A stretch of DNA of 19,508 nt from DASXPG01 sp044449445. GTDB taxonomy: Bacteria > Gemmatimonadota > Gemmatimonadetes > Gemmatimonadales > JACORV01. The translations under genes were made by a program, and so were the position numbers. Positions within the stretch are counted from its first letter, which is position 1; each line of letters starts with the position of its first letter. The stretch is taken from the NCBI GenBank assembly GCA_044449445.1, contig JBIOIA010000028.1:1-19508 (forward strand), read 5' to 3'. The notes beneath the pieces are model-generated. The model had not been told where the DNA came from. It saw nothing but the letters and a program-made list of their open reading frames with translations, and made no database searches. Positions 6,862 to 13,614 of this stretch are shown here, piece after piece.

Positions 6862-8162
6862 GGATCCTGGTCGTCGGGGGCGGGGGCCGCGAGCACGCCC
6901 TGCTCTGGGCCCTCCGCCGTGACGCCCCCGACGGCACGTTCTTCTGCCTGCCCGGCAACGCCGGCACGGCCCGCCTCGCCACCAACATCCAGGGTTCCGC
7001 CACCGACGTAGAGGCCGTCTGCTCCACAGCCAAGGAGCGGAAGGTCGAGCTGGTCGTGGTCGGACCGGAGGGGCCCCTGGCGGCCGGCCTTGCCGACCGC
7101 CTGAAGAAGGTCGGCATCCCGGTCTTCGGCCCCAGCCAAGCGGCCGCCCGGATCGAGTCTTCCAAGGCCTTCGCCAAGGAGCTGATGATCAAGGCGGGGG
7201 TCCCCACCCCCCGATCCAAGGCATTCACCGAGCTGCCCCAGACCCTGCGGTACATCGGGGAGCACGCCGAGCCGCTGGTCGTCAAGGCCTCGGGGCTGGC
7301 GGCCGGCAAAGGGGCCATCGTCTGCCAGACCCGGACCGAGGCGCGGATCGCGGCGACCTCGATGATCAGGGGTGGAGCACTGGGCCAGGCCGGAGCCGAG
7401 GTGCTCATCGAGGATTATGTCCACGGGGAGGAGCTCTCGATCCTCGCCATCACCGACGGCGAGCACTTTGCCGTGCTCCCTCCGGCCCAGGACCACAAGC
7501 GGATCGGGGAAGGCGACACCGGCCCGAACACGGGCGGCATGGGAGCATATTGTCCGGTCAGCATCGCCACGGAGAAGCTCCTGACCCGGGTCGGCAAGGA
7601 GGTCTTCAAGCCGATCTTGAAGGCCTTGGCGAACTCGGGAGCACCATATAGTGGAATACTTTACGCCGGCATTATGCTCCCCGAAGGCGGCGGAGCACCG
7701 CAGGTGATCGAGTTCAACTGCCGCTTCGGTGATCCTGAGGCGGAGGCGATCCTAGCGGCGACTCCTGCCGGGCTCCTACCGGTGCTCCGCATGGTCGCCG
7801 AGGGCGGCTTCATGCCCGGAGCACTGGGACGCATTACGGGGAAGGCGGCGGTCACGACAGTGCTGGCCGCCGAGGGGTACCCGTCTGCTCCCAAGTTGGG
7901 GGCGAAAATCACCATCCCCCCCGCGCTGGAGTCCGCCTCCGACGTGCTGGTATTCCACTCGGGCACGACCCTGGGGCCGGGCGGGCAGCTCCAGGTCTCG
8001 GGCGGCAGGGTGCTGGCCGTGACGGCTACGGGACCCGATGTCGCCGCGGCCGCGGCCCGGAGCCGGGAGGCCTCGGACGCCATCCAGTTCGAGGGGAAGC
8101 AGTTCCGCCGGGACATCGGCTGGCGGGAGATCAAGCGGCTCTCGGGTGCCCGAGCTCCCTGA
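6858..8162 (+). CDS. purD: Phosphoribosylamine-glycine ligase (GAR synthetase)
   Basis: PurD joins glycine to 5-phosphoribosylamine using ATP, the second step of purine synthesis, in the cytosol. This 434-residue protein has the N-terminal MRILVVGGGGREHAL dinucleotide-like fold, an ATP-grasp core (about 103-295) with QDHKRIGEGDTGPNTGGMG (211-229) and the signature RFGDPE at 289-294, and the C-terminal PurD domain. The length is standard. The start is a GTG overlapping the M48 stop (GTGA), and the stop lies 17 nt inside fpg. Composition is unlike the neighbours: GCGC and CGCG are almost absent, Arg CGG and AGG are common, and seven GGAGCAC/GTGCTCC heptamers occur between 7259 and 7824. That suggests a different history for this tract. 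The function itself is secure. Confidence 0.97.
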   Translation: MRILVVGGGGREHALLWALRRDAPDGTFFCLPGNAGTARLATNIQGSATDVEAVCSTAKERKVELVVVGPEGPLAAGLADRLKKVGIPVFGPSQAAARIESSKAFAKELMIKAGVPTPRSKAFTELPQTLRYIGEHAEPLVVKASGLAAGKGAIVCQTRTEARIAATSMIRGGALGQAGAEVLIEDYVHGEELSILAITDGEHFAVLPPAQDHKRIGEGDTGPNTGGMGAYCPVSIATEKLLTRVGKEVFKPILKALANSGAPYSGILYAGIMLPEGGGAPQVIEFNCRFGDPEAEAILAATPAGLLPVLRMVAEGGFMPGALGRITGKAAVTTVLAAEGYPSAPKLGAKITIPPALESASDVLVFHSGTTLGPGGQLQVSGGRVLAVTATGPDVAAAAARSREASDAIQFEGKQFRRDIGWREIKRLSGARAP

Positions 8163-8982
8163 AGTAGAAACGATCGCCCGCGACATCCGGCCCCACCTCC
8201 AGGGGGCCCGGATCCTGAAGGCGATCGTCCTGAAGCGCGACATCCTCCGCAGGGTCACCCGGCCGGCGTTCGAGCGTGGAGTGAAAGGCCGGCGGGTCCA
8301 CGCCGTCGCCCGGCGTGCCAAGCACGTGGTGATCGAGTTGGCGGACGGATGGCGCATCGTCATCCAGCCGCGCATGACCGGCGCCCTGCTGATCGAGAGG
8401 ACCGCCGCCGAGTGGGAGCGTGGGAGCGGAGACCCGTACGATACCATCCGCTTCGCGCTCGATTCCGGGAAGCTGCTGCGCTTCCGCGACGTGCGGCGGC
8501 TCGGCGCGGTCTTTCTGCTCGATCCCAAGAAGTGGGAGAAGTACACCGCCGCGATCGGGCCCGAGCCGCTCGAGCCCGGCTTCACCGCCGAGCGGCTGCA
8601 CGCGATCCTGCAGGGCGGGCGGCTCGCCGTGAAGAAGGCCATCATGGACCAGCGGCGGCTGGCCGGGGTCGGCAACATCTACGCCAACGAGGCGTTGTGG
8701 ATGGCGGGGATCGATCCCTCCCGCGAGTCGCGCCGCATCACGGCCGAGGAGTCGGCCCGCCTGCACGCCGCGATCGTGGACGTGCTCGCGCGCTCGATCA
8801 ACGGACGGGGGACCACGGTGCGCGACTACAGGACCGGCACCGGCGAGCCCGGAAGTTTCCAGGGCCGGCTGGCCGTGTACGAGCGAAACGGCGAGCCCTG
8901 CCTGCGCTGTGGCCGCCGGCTGGCCATGACCCACGCGATCGACGCCAGAAGTTCTTACTTTTGTCCGGGATGTCAGCGCTAG
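8146..8982 (+). CDS. fpg: Bifunctional DNA-formamidopyrimidine glycosylase / AP lyase
   Basis: Fpg (MutM) excises 8-oxoguanine and formamidopyrimidines and nicks the abasic site. The GTG at 8146 was chosen because Fpg needs proline directly after the removed initiator: MPELPEVET gives the catalytic Pro and Glu. An upstream extension to 8038 is only the purD shadow frame. The protein is 278 residues. Features are the N-terminal catalytic domain with the conserved lysine in RRAKHVV (Lys59), the H2TH domain with GVGNIYANEALW (174-185), and a C-terminal zinc finger with Cys252, Cys255, Cys273 and Cys276. The void-filling loop reads RFRDVRRLG, with Leu where Escherichia coli has Phe111. It overlaps purD by 17 nt and the next nuclease gene by 13 nt. 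Base composition changes near 8330, inside this gene. Confidence 0.96.
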   Translation: MPELPEVETIARDIRPHLQGARILKAIVLKRDILRRVTRPAFERGVKGRRVHAVARRAKHVVIELADGWRIVIQPRMTGALLIERTAAEWERGSGDPYDTIRFALDSGKLLRFRDVRRLGAVFLLDPKKWEKYTAAIGPEPLEPGFTAERLHAILQGGRLAVKKAIMDQRRLAGVGNIYANEALWMAGIDPSRESRRITAEESARLHAAIVDVLARSINGRGTTVRDYRTGTGEPGSFQGRLAVYERNGEPCLRCGRRLAMTHAIDARSSYFCPGCQR

Positions 8983-10085
8983 CCCTTCAGGACGTCATCG
9001 CCCGGCCCGCGTCGCTTGCCGAGCTCAAGTCGCGCGTGCAGGCGCAGGCGGCCAAGCGCCCGGGCGTCTACGAGCTGCTGGACCCGGCGGGCGGCGTCAT
9101 CTACGTGGGCAAGGCGAAGGACGTGCGGACCCGGCTGCTGTCCTACTTCACGGCGCCGTGGCCCGAGTCCAAGAGCGCGCAGCTGATCCGCAGCGCGGCC
9201 GACCTGCGCTGGCGCTACGTGCCCAGCGAGTTCGCGGCGCTGCTCGAGGAGCAGCGGCTCATCCACCAGCTCAAGCCCCCGTACAACGTGACCCACAACC
9301 GCACCTGGGCGAGCCTCGCGTTCATCAAGGTGACGCGCGGCGTGGCCCCGCGGATGGTCGTGAGCGATTCGGCGAAGGGTCCGGGCGGGCGCTACTACGG
9401 CCCGTTCCGCGGCGGGGCCAACACCAAGGAGGCCGTGCGCACCCTGGGTGACATGCTCGGCCTGCGCGACTGCGCCGAGCGGCAGTCCATGGTGTACGCC
9501 GACCAGACGAGCCTGTTCGACGCGCCCATCGTGCCGGCCTGCATCCGCCACGAGCTGGGGACCTGCCTCGGGCCGTGCGCGGCGCGCTGCGATGCGGAGC
9601 GCTACGCTCTCGCCGTGGATGCGGCACTCGACTTCCTCGAGGGACGTTCGGCCCGGCCGCTGGACCGCGTGCTCGACGCCATGACCGGCGCCGCCGAGGC
9701 GCGGGAGTTCGAGCGTGCCGCGGTGTGGCGCGCGAGGTTCGACGAGCTGACCTGGCTGTTCGGCTCGCTGGCGCGGCTGCGCGCGGCGGTCGAAGGCCTG
9801 AGCTTCGTGTACGAGGTGAAAGACCAGTCGGGCGGATTGGACGACCGCGTCTACCTGGTGCGTCACGGCACGATCCGGGCGACCTGTGGCGTGCCGAAGA
9901 CGCCGATCGAGCGCGCGGCGTTCGCCGAGTCGGTGCGGGCCTGCCAGGTGGAGGAGGGGCCGGCCCCGGCCGCGCGGTCCGGCGGTGAGATGCAGCAGCT
10001 CCTGCTGGTGATGAGCTGGTTCCGACAGAACCCGGAGGAGTACGACCAGACCAGCCCGTACTCCCGCTGGACAGCCGCCGCCTGA
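8970..10085 (+). CDS. Cho-like GIY-YIG nuclease: UvrC N-terminal half with UVR domain
   Basis: This 371-residue protein resembles the N-terminal half of UvrC and probably makes a 3' incision in UvrB-dependent excision repair, as Cho does. The GIY-YIG domain spans about 28-110: GVYELLD (32-38), IYVGKAKDVRTRL (44-56) with catalytic Arg53/55, the metal-binding Glu at 93/94, and PPYN. Four cysteines (168, 191, 199, 203) in the pattern C..C..C-x3-C match the UvrC iron-sulphur ligands. A UVR-type UvrB-contact helix pair lies at about 222-262 (FLEGRS ... EAREFERAAVWRARFDEL). The RNase-H-like 5' nuclease and HhH domains of UvrC are absent. Residues 263-371 are a divergent tail of unknown role. The start ATG at 8970 lies 13 nt inside fpg. 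The DNA-repair neighbour supports the role. Confidence 0.82.
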   Translation: MSALALQDVIARPASLAELKSRVQAQAAKRPGVYELLDPAGGVIYVGKAKDVRTRLLSYFTAPWPESKSAQLIRSAADLRWRYVPSEFAALLEEQRLIHQLKPPYNVTHNRTWASLAFIKVTRGVAPRMVVSDSAKGPGGRYYGPFRGGANTKEAVRTLGDMLGLRDCAERQSMVYADQTSLFDAPIVPACIRHELGTCLGPCAARCDAERYALAVDAALDFLEGRSARPLDRVLDAMTGAAEAREFERAAVWRARFDELTWLFGSLARLRAAVEGLSFVYEVKDQSGGLDDRVYLVRHGTIRATCGVPKTPIERAAFAESVRACQVEEGPAPAARSGGEMQQLLLVMSWFRQNPEEYDQTSPYSRWTAAA

Positions 10086-10102
10086 AGGCCGCCGCCCTCG
10101 CC

Positions 10103-10861
10103 ATGGCGCTGGCTCTGCCGGCGTCGCTCGCGGCGCAGGAGAGCGGTTCCGCGCCCGGCCGTCCGAGGGCACCGCTTCAGCAATCCATCGGGACGTACCT
10201 CGAGTCGAACATCGAGACGGGTGATCAGGACCTGATGCGTCTGCCCGTGCTGTGGTCCCTTGGCGCGGGCTCACCCAGGGTCGTACTGCTGGAGATCGAA
10301 CCCGCCCTGGGCTGGCACTTCACCGGCGGTACCGGCGACGCGTCCGGCCTCAGCTACACCCGGCTGCGGTTCTACCATTTCTTCGGATCCGGTCGCCTCA
10401 CCGTCGGGCCCGACATCGAGGCCTACATCAAGACCGAGTCGAACGAGCTCCTGGGCTACGGCTACGACCGCTTCATGCCGGGCGTGCAGGCGTCGCTCGC
10501 GCTGCCGCGCGGATGGCGCACCGTCTTCCGCGTCCGCTACGAGTTCACGGAGGACGAGAACCCGGGCGTCACTCCGTTCGGTCGCGTGGTCCTGCGGCCC
10601 GCCGTGTATCCGCCGCCGATCGAACGCTGGGCATTCTGGGCCCGCGGCGACCTGGCGTTCGACGTGCACGGCCAGCCGGGCCAGTACAACGTCGAGGCAC
10701 TCGCGTCGGTCCGGCCCGATGCTCGCCGCCGGCTGACGCTGTTCGTCGAGCCGCGCGTGTACCTGGGCGCCGCGTCCCGGGCGAAGAACCTGTGGCGGTT
10801 GCGCTCCGGCTTCAGCTGGTCGCTCGGTGATGTCGTTCTTCATCACGCGGAGGGGAGCTGA
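10103..10861 (+). CDS. Exported beta-strand-rich protein, probable outer-membrane barrel
   Basis: I do not recognise a named family. The 252-residue product has alternating hydrophobic/polar segments with aromatic girdle-like residues (LSYTRLRFYHFF, WRTVFRVRYEF, WAFWARGDLAF, LTLFVEPRVYL), typical of outer-membrane beta-barrels. It lacks a terminal aromatic residue. The ATG at 10103 leaves only MALALPASLAAQ, too short and uncharged for a signal peptide. The same frame is open upstream, and CTG codons at 10067 or 10082 would give a normal signal sequence (LDSRRLKAAALAMALALPA). The true start is therefore probably non-ATG, within or touching the end of the upstream nuclease gene. Its 3' end overlaps the DUF2911 gene by about 32 nt, suggesting co-expression. 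Function unknown. Confidence 0.65.
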   Translation: MALALPASLAAQESGSAPGRPRAPLQQSIGTYLESNIETGDQDLMRLPVLWSLGAGSPRVVLLEIEPALGWHFTGGTGDASGLSYTRLRFYHFFGSGRLTVGPDIEAYIKTESNELLGYGYDRFMPGVQASLALPRGWRTVFRVRYEFTEDENPGVTPFGRVVLRPAVYPPPIERWAFWARGDLAFDVHGQPGQYNVEALASVRPDARRRLTLFVEPRVYLGAASRAKNLWRLRSGFSWSLGDVVLHHAEGS

Positions 10862-11435
10862 TGCAGAGTCACGCCGCACGCGCACGCTGACGGGCGCGCG
10901 CTCACGAGGGCTGCTCACGCTGCTCCTGGCGCTCGCCGTGCCGGCCTGCGCGCGCGCGCAACGCATCCCGCTCAGCCAGCAGGCGTCGGTCCGTCAGAAA
11001 ATCGCGAACACCTGGATCGAGGTGCGCTATCGACGGCCGGTCGCGCGCGGCCGCGTGCTGTTCGGCAACGTGGTGGAGTGGAACCGGATCTGGACGCCCG
11101 GCGCCGACTCGGCGACCACCATCACGATCAGCACCCCGGTGCTCGTCCAGAACGACACGCTGCCCGCCGGCAGCTATTCGATCTGGATGATCCCCGACAG
11201 CGCCGCGCACTGGACCGTCGTGTTCAACAAGACCGCCGCCGCATTTCACCTCGCCTACCCGGGCGAGGGGCGCGACCAGCTGCGCGTGCACGTCACGGCG
11301 TGGCAGGGCCCGCACATGGAGACATTGCTGTGGTACTTCCCGGTCGTGAACGGCCCCGACGCGACGCTCGTCATGCACTGGGGCACAACCGGTGTACCGC
11401 TGATCATCAAGGCACCCGCGCGCGAGCAGCCCTAG
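10830..11435 (+). CDS. DUF2911 domain exported protein
   Basis: This 201-residue product matches the DUF2911 pattern: QASVRQKIANTWIEVRYRRP (51-70), VARGRVLFGNVVEWNRIWTPGAD (71-93), TTITISTPVLVQ, LPAGSYSIWMIP (111-122), and WTVVFNK (128-134). This is a beta-sandwich family of unknown biochemical role, frequent in Bacteroidota and Gemmatimonadota. A hydrophobic signal segment (GLLTLLLALAVPACARA) follows an unusually long basic n-region and ends at a plausible ARA|Q site. VPAC is a poor lipobox, so lipoprotein status is doubtful. The ATG at 10830 is preferred, and a GTG one codon earlier (10827) is also possible. The gene starts about 32 nt inside the preceding exported-protein gene. A small hairpin follows the stop. 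Confidence 0.82.
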   Translation: MSFFITRRGADAESRRTRTLTGARSRGLLTLLLALAVPACARAQRIPLSQQASVRQKIANTWIEVRYRRPVARGRVLFGNVVEWNRIWTPGADSATTITISTPVLVQNDTLPAGSYSIWMIPDSAAHWTVVFNKTAAAFHLAYPGEGRDQLRVHVTAWQGPHMETLLWYFPVVNGPDATLVMHWGTTGVPLIIKAPAREQP

Positions 11436-11455
11436 AGTGGCCAAACTGCGCCACT
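11436..11455 (+). repeat. Small hairpin directly after the DUF2911 stop
   Basis: The inverted repeat AGTGGC/GCCACT, with an 8-nt loop, starts on the base after the TAG stop. An A-run follows and not a T-run, so as a plus-strand terminator it lacks the U-tract. It may still protect the 3' end or act in a convergent terminator region with the minus-strand element next to it. Confidence 0.4.
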
Positions 11456-11502
11456 AAAAAACTGACGCCTTACTGTCCACTCGATGTCGGTATGGTGTCA
11501 GT
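11456..11502 (-). terminator. Candidate intrinsic terminator of the menaquinone/phosphoesterase operon
   Basis: On the minus strand, downstream of the metallophosphoesterase stop, ACTGACACC (11502-11494) can pair with GGCGTCAGT (11469-11461) with one A-C mismatch. It is followed at once by six T residues (11461-11456). The loop is long (24 nt), which weakens the call. A second perfect stem, GAACGCG/CGCGTTC at 11504-11520 with a 3-nt loop, overlaps the stop codon itself and may help. Position between convergent operons supports termination here. Confidence 0.5.
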
Positions 11503-11503
11503 C

Positions 11504-11520
11504 GAACGCGTCGCGCGTTC
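11504..11520 (-). repeat. Perfect 7-bp hairpin spanning the metallophosphoesterase stop codon
   Basis: GAACGCG and CGCGTTC form a perfect stem with a 3-nt loop. The TGA stop of the minus-strand gene (11521-11519) lies in the first arm as transcribed. There is no T-run directly after it. It probably acts with the neighbouring T-run stem as a compound 3' end. Confidence 0.4.
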
Positions 11521-12007
11521 AGGACTTCGCTTCCAGCAGCTGGACGATGCGCGCGCGGGGCGGAATTCCCGGCTCGGTTTCCATGATCGCGACGCTCACC
11601 GGCAGCTCGAAGCGGCGCGGCCCCGCGGAGCCCGGATTCAGCACCACGGTGAAGTCCGGCAGGTCGGTGATAAGCGGCCTGTGCGTGTGGCCGTACACGA
11701 TGACGTCCGCGTCCGGGAAGGCTTCCTTGAGTGCGCCGGGATGCGGCGAGCCGAGTCGGTCTCCGTGGGTCACGACGAAGCGCAGGTCGTCGATCGAATC
11801 GTGCGCCACGTCGGGGAGTCGGCTCCGGAGAATCGAGCCGTCGGTGTTGCCGTAGACCGCGGTGACCGGTGCGATCAGCGCCAGCTCGTCCAGGATGGAT
11901 GCGTCGCCGACATCGCCCGCGTGCAGGATCCGATCGACTTCCCTGAACACCTCGTGCACTTCGGGCCTGAGCAGTCCGTGCGTGTCGGAAATTATTCCGA
12001 GTCTCAC
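11519..12007 (-). CDS. YfcE/MJ0936-type metallophosphoesterase
   Basis: This 162-residue compact calcineurin-like phosphoesterase has the full dimetal site: SDTH (Asp8, His10), GDVGD (Asp32), GNTD (Asn54), HGD (His81) and GHTH (106-109). Such proteins are small cytosolic phosphodiesterases with poorly defined natural substrates. The start is GTG overlapping the ubiX stop (GTGA), making it the last gene of the menG-ubiD-ubiA-ubiX unit. The coupling hints at a role near menaquinone or prenyl-phosphate metabolism, but the sequence does not show it. A T-run hairpin lies downstream. Confidence 0.9.
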   Translation of the reverse strand: MRLGIISDTHGLLRPEVHEVFREVDRILHAGDVGDASILDELALIAPVTAVYGNTDGSILRSRLPDVAHDSIDDLRFVVTHGDRLGSPHPGALKEAFPDADVIVYGHTHRPLITDLPDFTVVLNPGSAGPRRFELPVSVAIMETEPGIPPRARIVQLLEAKS

Positions 12008-12606
12008 CGGCTGCGCTTCCCGATCCAGCGCGGAGCGATCTCCGCATCGACGTCGAGGTGGTCGAGGACGCGCTGCACGATGAAGTCCACCAGCTCCTCG
12101 ATGCGCGTCGGGCGATGATAGAAACCGGGCGCGGCAGGCATGACGATCGCGCCCGCCTCGGTGACCGCGACGATGTTACGCGCGTGGACGAGTGAGAGCG
12201 GCGTCTCGCGCGTGACGAGGACGAGTCGCCGTCGCTCCTTCAGCGTGACGTCCGCCGCGCGCTCGACCAGGCTGCGGCTCGTGCCGTGCGCGATCGCCGA
12301 CAGCGTGCCCATCGAGCACGGACACACCACCATGCCGGCGGTGCGCGCCGAGCCCGACGCGGGCCTCGCGCCGCGATCGCCGTCGTCGAACACGGTGACC
12401 ACGTCCCACAGTTTTGGGCCGCCGGTCGCCTTCTGGAGCGCGGCCATGGTGCCGATGCCGCACTCCTGTTTCAGCAGCCGCAACCCGTGGCTCGACACCA
12501 CGAGCCACACGCTCACCCGGCTCCTGATCAGGACCTCGAGCAGGCGCACGCCGTAGGGCGCTCCCGACGCGCCCGTCAGCGCGAGGACTACGGGGCGCGC
12601 CGTCAC
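12004..12606 (-). CDS. ubiX: UbiX family flavin prenyltransferase (MqnM-like)
   Basis: UbiX makes prenylated FMN from dimethylallyl phosphate and FMN, the cofactor for the UbiD-type decarboxylase encoded upstream. The 200-residue protein shows the FMN-binding TGASGAPYG (11-19), SSHG (38-41), CPCSMGTLSAIAHG (95-108), phosphate-binding RETPL (133-137) and PGFYHRP (160-166). The GTG at 12606 is preceded by GGAGGGG three bases away, a close but strong Shine-Dalgarno. The gene sits 111 nt after ubiA, the only loose joint of the operon. An 8-bp tandem repeat lies in that gap. A central insert (about 72-90, acidic then GARPASGSAR) is longer than in many UbiX proteins. Its stop overlaps the phosphoesterase start. 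Confidence 0.95.
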   Translation of the reverse strand: MTARPVVLALTGASGAPYGVRLLEVLIRSRVSVWLVVSSHGLRLLKQECGIGTMAALQKATGGPKLWDVVTVFDDGDRGARPASGSARTAGMVVCPCSMGTLSAIAHGTSRSLVERAADVTLKERRRLVLVTRETPLSLVHARNIVAVTEAGAIVMPAAPGFYHRPTRIEELVDFIVQRVLDHLDVDAEIAPRWIGKRSR

Positions 12607-12682
12607 GAGCCCCTCCGGCCCGGCGCAGGCCTGCGTACCGGATGCGGCTGCGGCCTCGGCGGCGCGGGTCGCCTTGTCTTTT

Positions 12683-12714
12683 GTCCGCCCGTCCGCCTGC
12701 CCGCCCGTCCGCCC
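12683..12714 (-). repeat. Four tandem copies of an 8-bp unit in the ubiA-ubiX spacer
   Basis: Four adjacent 8-mers read on the minus strand as consensus GGGCGGAC. Copies 1 and 4 are exact and copies 2 and 3 each carry one substitution. The array starts 3 bases after the ubiA TAA stop, and a short A-rich stretch follows it. It is noncoding in the menaquinone operon. It may be a slippage-prone simple repeat or a protein or RNA element; the sequence does not decide. Confidence 0.75.
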
Positions 12715-12717
12715 GAC

Positions 12718-13614
12718 TTAGCGAAGCGCATCGGCCACCGCCCCCAGCATCACGACCCCGGAGATTACGCCGTTCATGGTGAAGAAGGCCGCATCCAGCC
12801 TAGAGTAGTCGCCCTCCCGGACCAGCCGGTGCTCATAGATCAGCAGGCCTGCGGCCAGGGCCACTGCCAGCCCGTACGGCCATCCCAACCGTGCCACCAC
12901 CCCCAGCGCCGCAAGAGAGGCGACTGCCAGCACGTGGAGGAGGCGGGCCACCAGAATCGCCCTGCCTGCTCCCAGCGAGACGGTGAGGCTCTTGAGCCCA
13001 TTCACTCGGTCGAACTCCTCGTCCTGGAGCGAATAGACGACATCGAAGCCAGCCCCCCACGATGCCACGGCCAAACCAAATAGCGGGAGCATGTACCATG
13101 GCGTGCTCCATGCTCCCGTAATGGCCAAGTAGCCACCCGCCGGAGCTATCGCCATCGCCAGCCCCAGCCACAGGTGGCACAAGGGCGTGAACCGCTTGGC
13201 GTACGAGTAGCTCGTGAACCACAGCAGGGCTACCGGGGCGAGTGCGAGGCACAGCGGATTGAGCAGGGAGCAGCAGGCCAGGAACAGGAGCGTCATCCCC
13301 GCCACCAGAGCCCACGCTTCCTTGACGCTCATCCGACCGGCGGGCAGCTCGCGCATGGCCGTCCGCGGGTTCCTGGCATCGTAGCGCAGGTCCACGATCC
13401 GGTTGAACCCCATCGCCGCGAAGCGCGCCGCGCCGAACGCGAGGACCGCCAGAGCGACCTTCCGCCAGTCCAGCGGATTCGTCCTCAAGGCCAGCGTCAT
13501 CCCGACGACGGCGAACGGCAGGGCGAACACCGTGTGCGCGATCTTCACGAAGTTGGCGTAGGCGGCCAGCCGCCCACCGCCCTTCAGGACCTGCCCGTCC
13601 ACCCCCGCGCTCAC
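12718..13614 (-). CDS. mqnP: UbiA family prenyltransferase, MqnP-like
   Basis: This 298-residue integral membrane enzyme probably attaches the polyprenyl tail to a naphthoate ring precursor. Both aspartate-rich motifs are present: NRIVDLRYD (71-79) and LQDEEFD (196-202). It has eight or so hydrophobic helices. The N-terminal HTVFALPFA and the NPRTAMRELPAGRMS following motif I are typical of the UbiA subgroup assigned to MqnP of the futalosine pathway, as is the cluster with ubiD, ubiX and menG. The start is the GTG at 13614, overlapping the ubiD stop (GTGA). The longer open frame beyond it is a ubiD shadow. Composition switches near 13340: the 3' two-thirds is almost GCGC-free and the 5' third is GCGC-rich. 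The MqnP role is inferred. Confidence 0.88.
   Translation of the reverse strand: MSAGVDGQVLKGGGRLAAYANFVKIAHTVFALPFAVVGMTLALRTNPLDWRKVALAVLAFGAARFAAMGFNRIVDLRYDARNPRTAMRELPAGRMSVKEAWALVAGMTLLFLACCSLLNPLCLALAPVALLWFTSYSYAKRFTPLCHLWLGLAMAIAPAGGYLAITGAWSTPWYMLPLFGLAVASWGAGFDVVYSLQDEEFDRVNGLKSLTVSLGAGRAILVARLLHVLAVASLAALGVVARLGWPYGLAVALAAGLLIYEHRLVREGDYSRLDAAFFTMNGVISGVVMLGAVADALR
13084..13118. repeat. 10-bp inverted repeat inside the ubiA-like gene
   Basis: CGGGAGCATG at 13084-13093 and CATGCTCCCG at 13109-13118 form a perfect 10-bp stem with a 15-nt loop. It lies inside coding sequence and in the GCGC-poor tract, and contains the GGAGCA core that recurs in such tracts. It may be chance, driven by codon choice. 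Confidence 0.6.

Noticed and set aside
8038..8145. Upstream extension of fpg
   Set aside because: Fpg requires proline right after the initiator, so the GTG at 8146 is the start. The extension is a purD shadow.
6858..8340. purD tract as a mobile element or genomic island
   Set aside because: Composition is odd, but there is no integrase, transposase, terminal repeat or target duplication, and the edges fall in housekeeping genes. Recombination or chimerism fits better.
8349..8969. N-terminal extension of the Cho-like nuclease frame
   Set aside because: The extension lies inside fpg in another frame and is low-complexity. GIY-YIG homology begins just after the ATG at 8970.
12683..12714. Tandem octamers as a CRISPR array or iteron origin
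   Set aside because: The units are adjacent without spacers, only four, and lie in an operon gap with no cas or rep gene.
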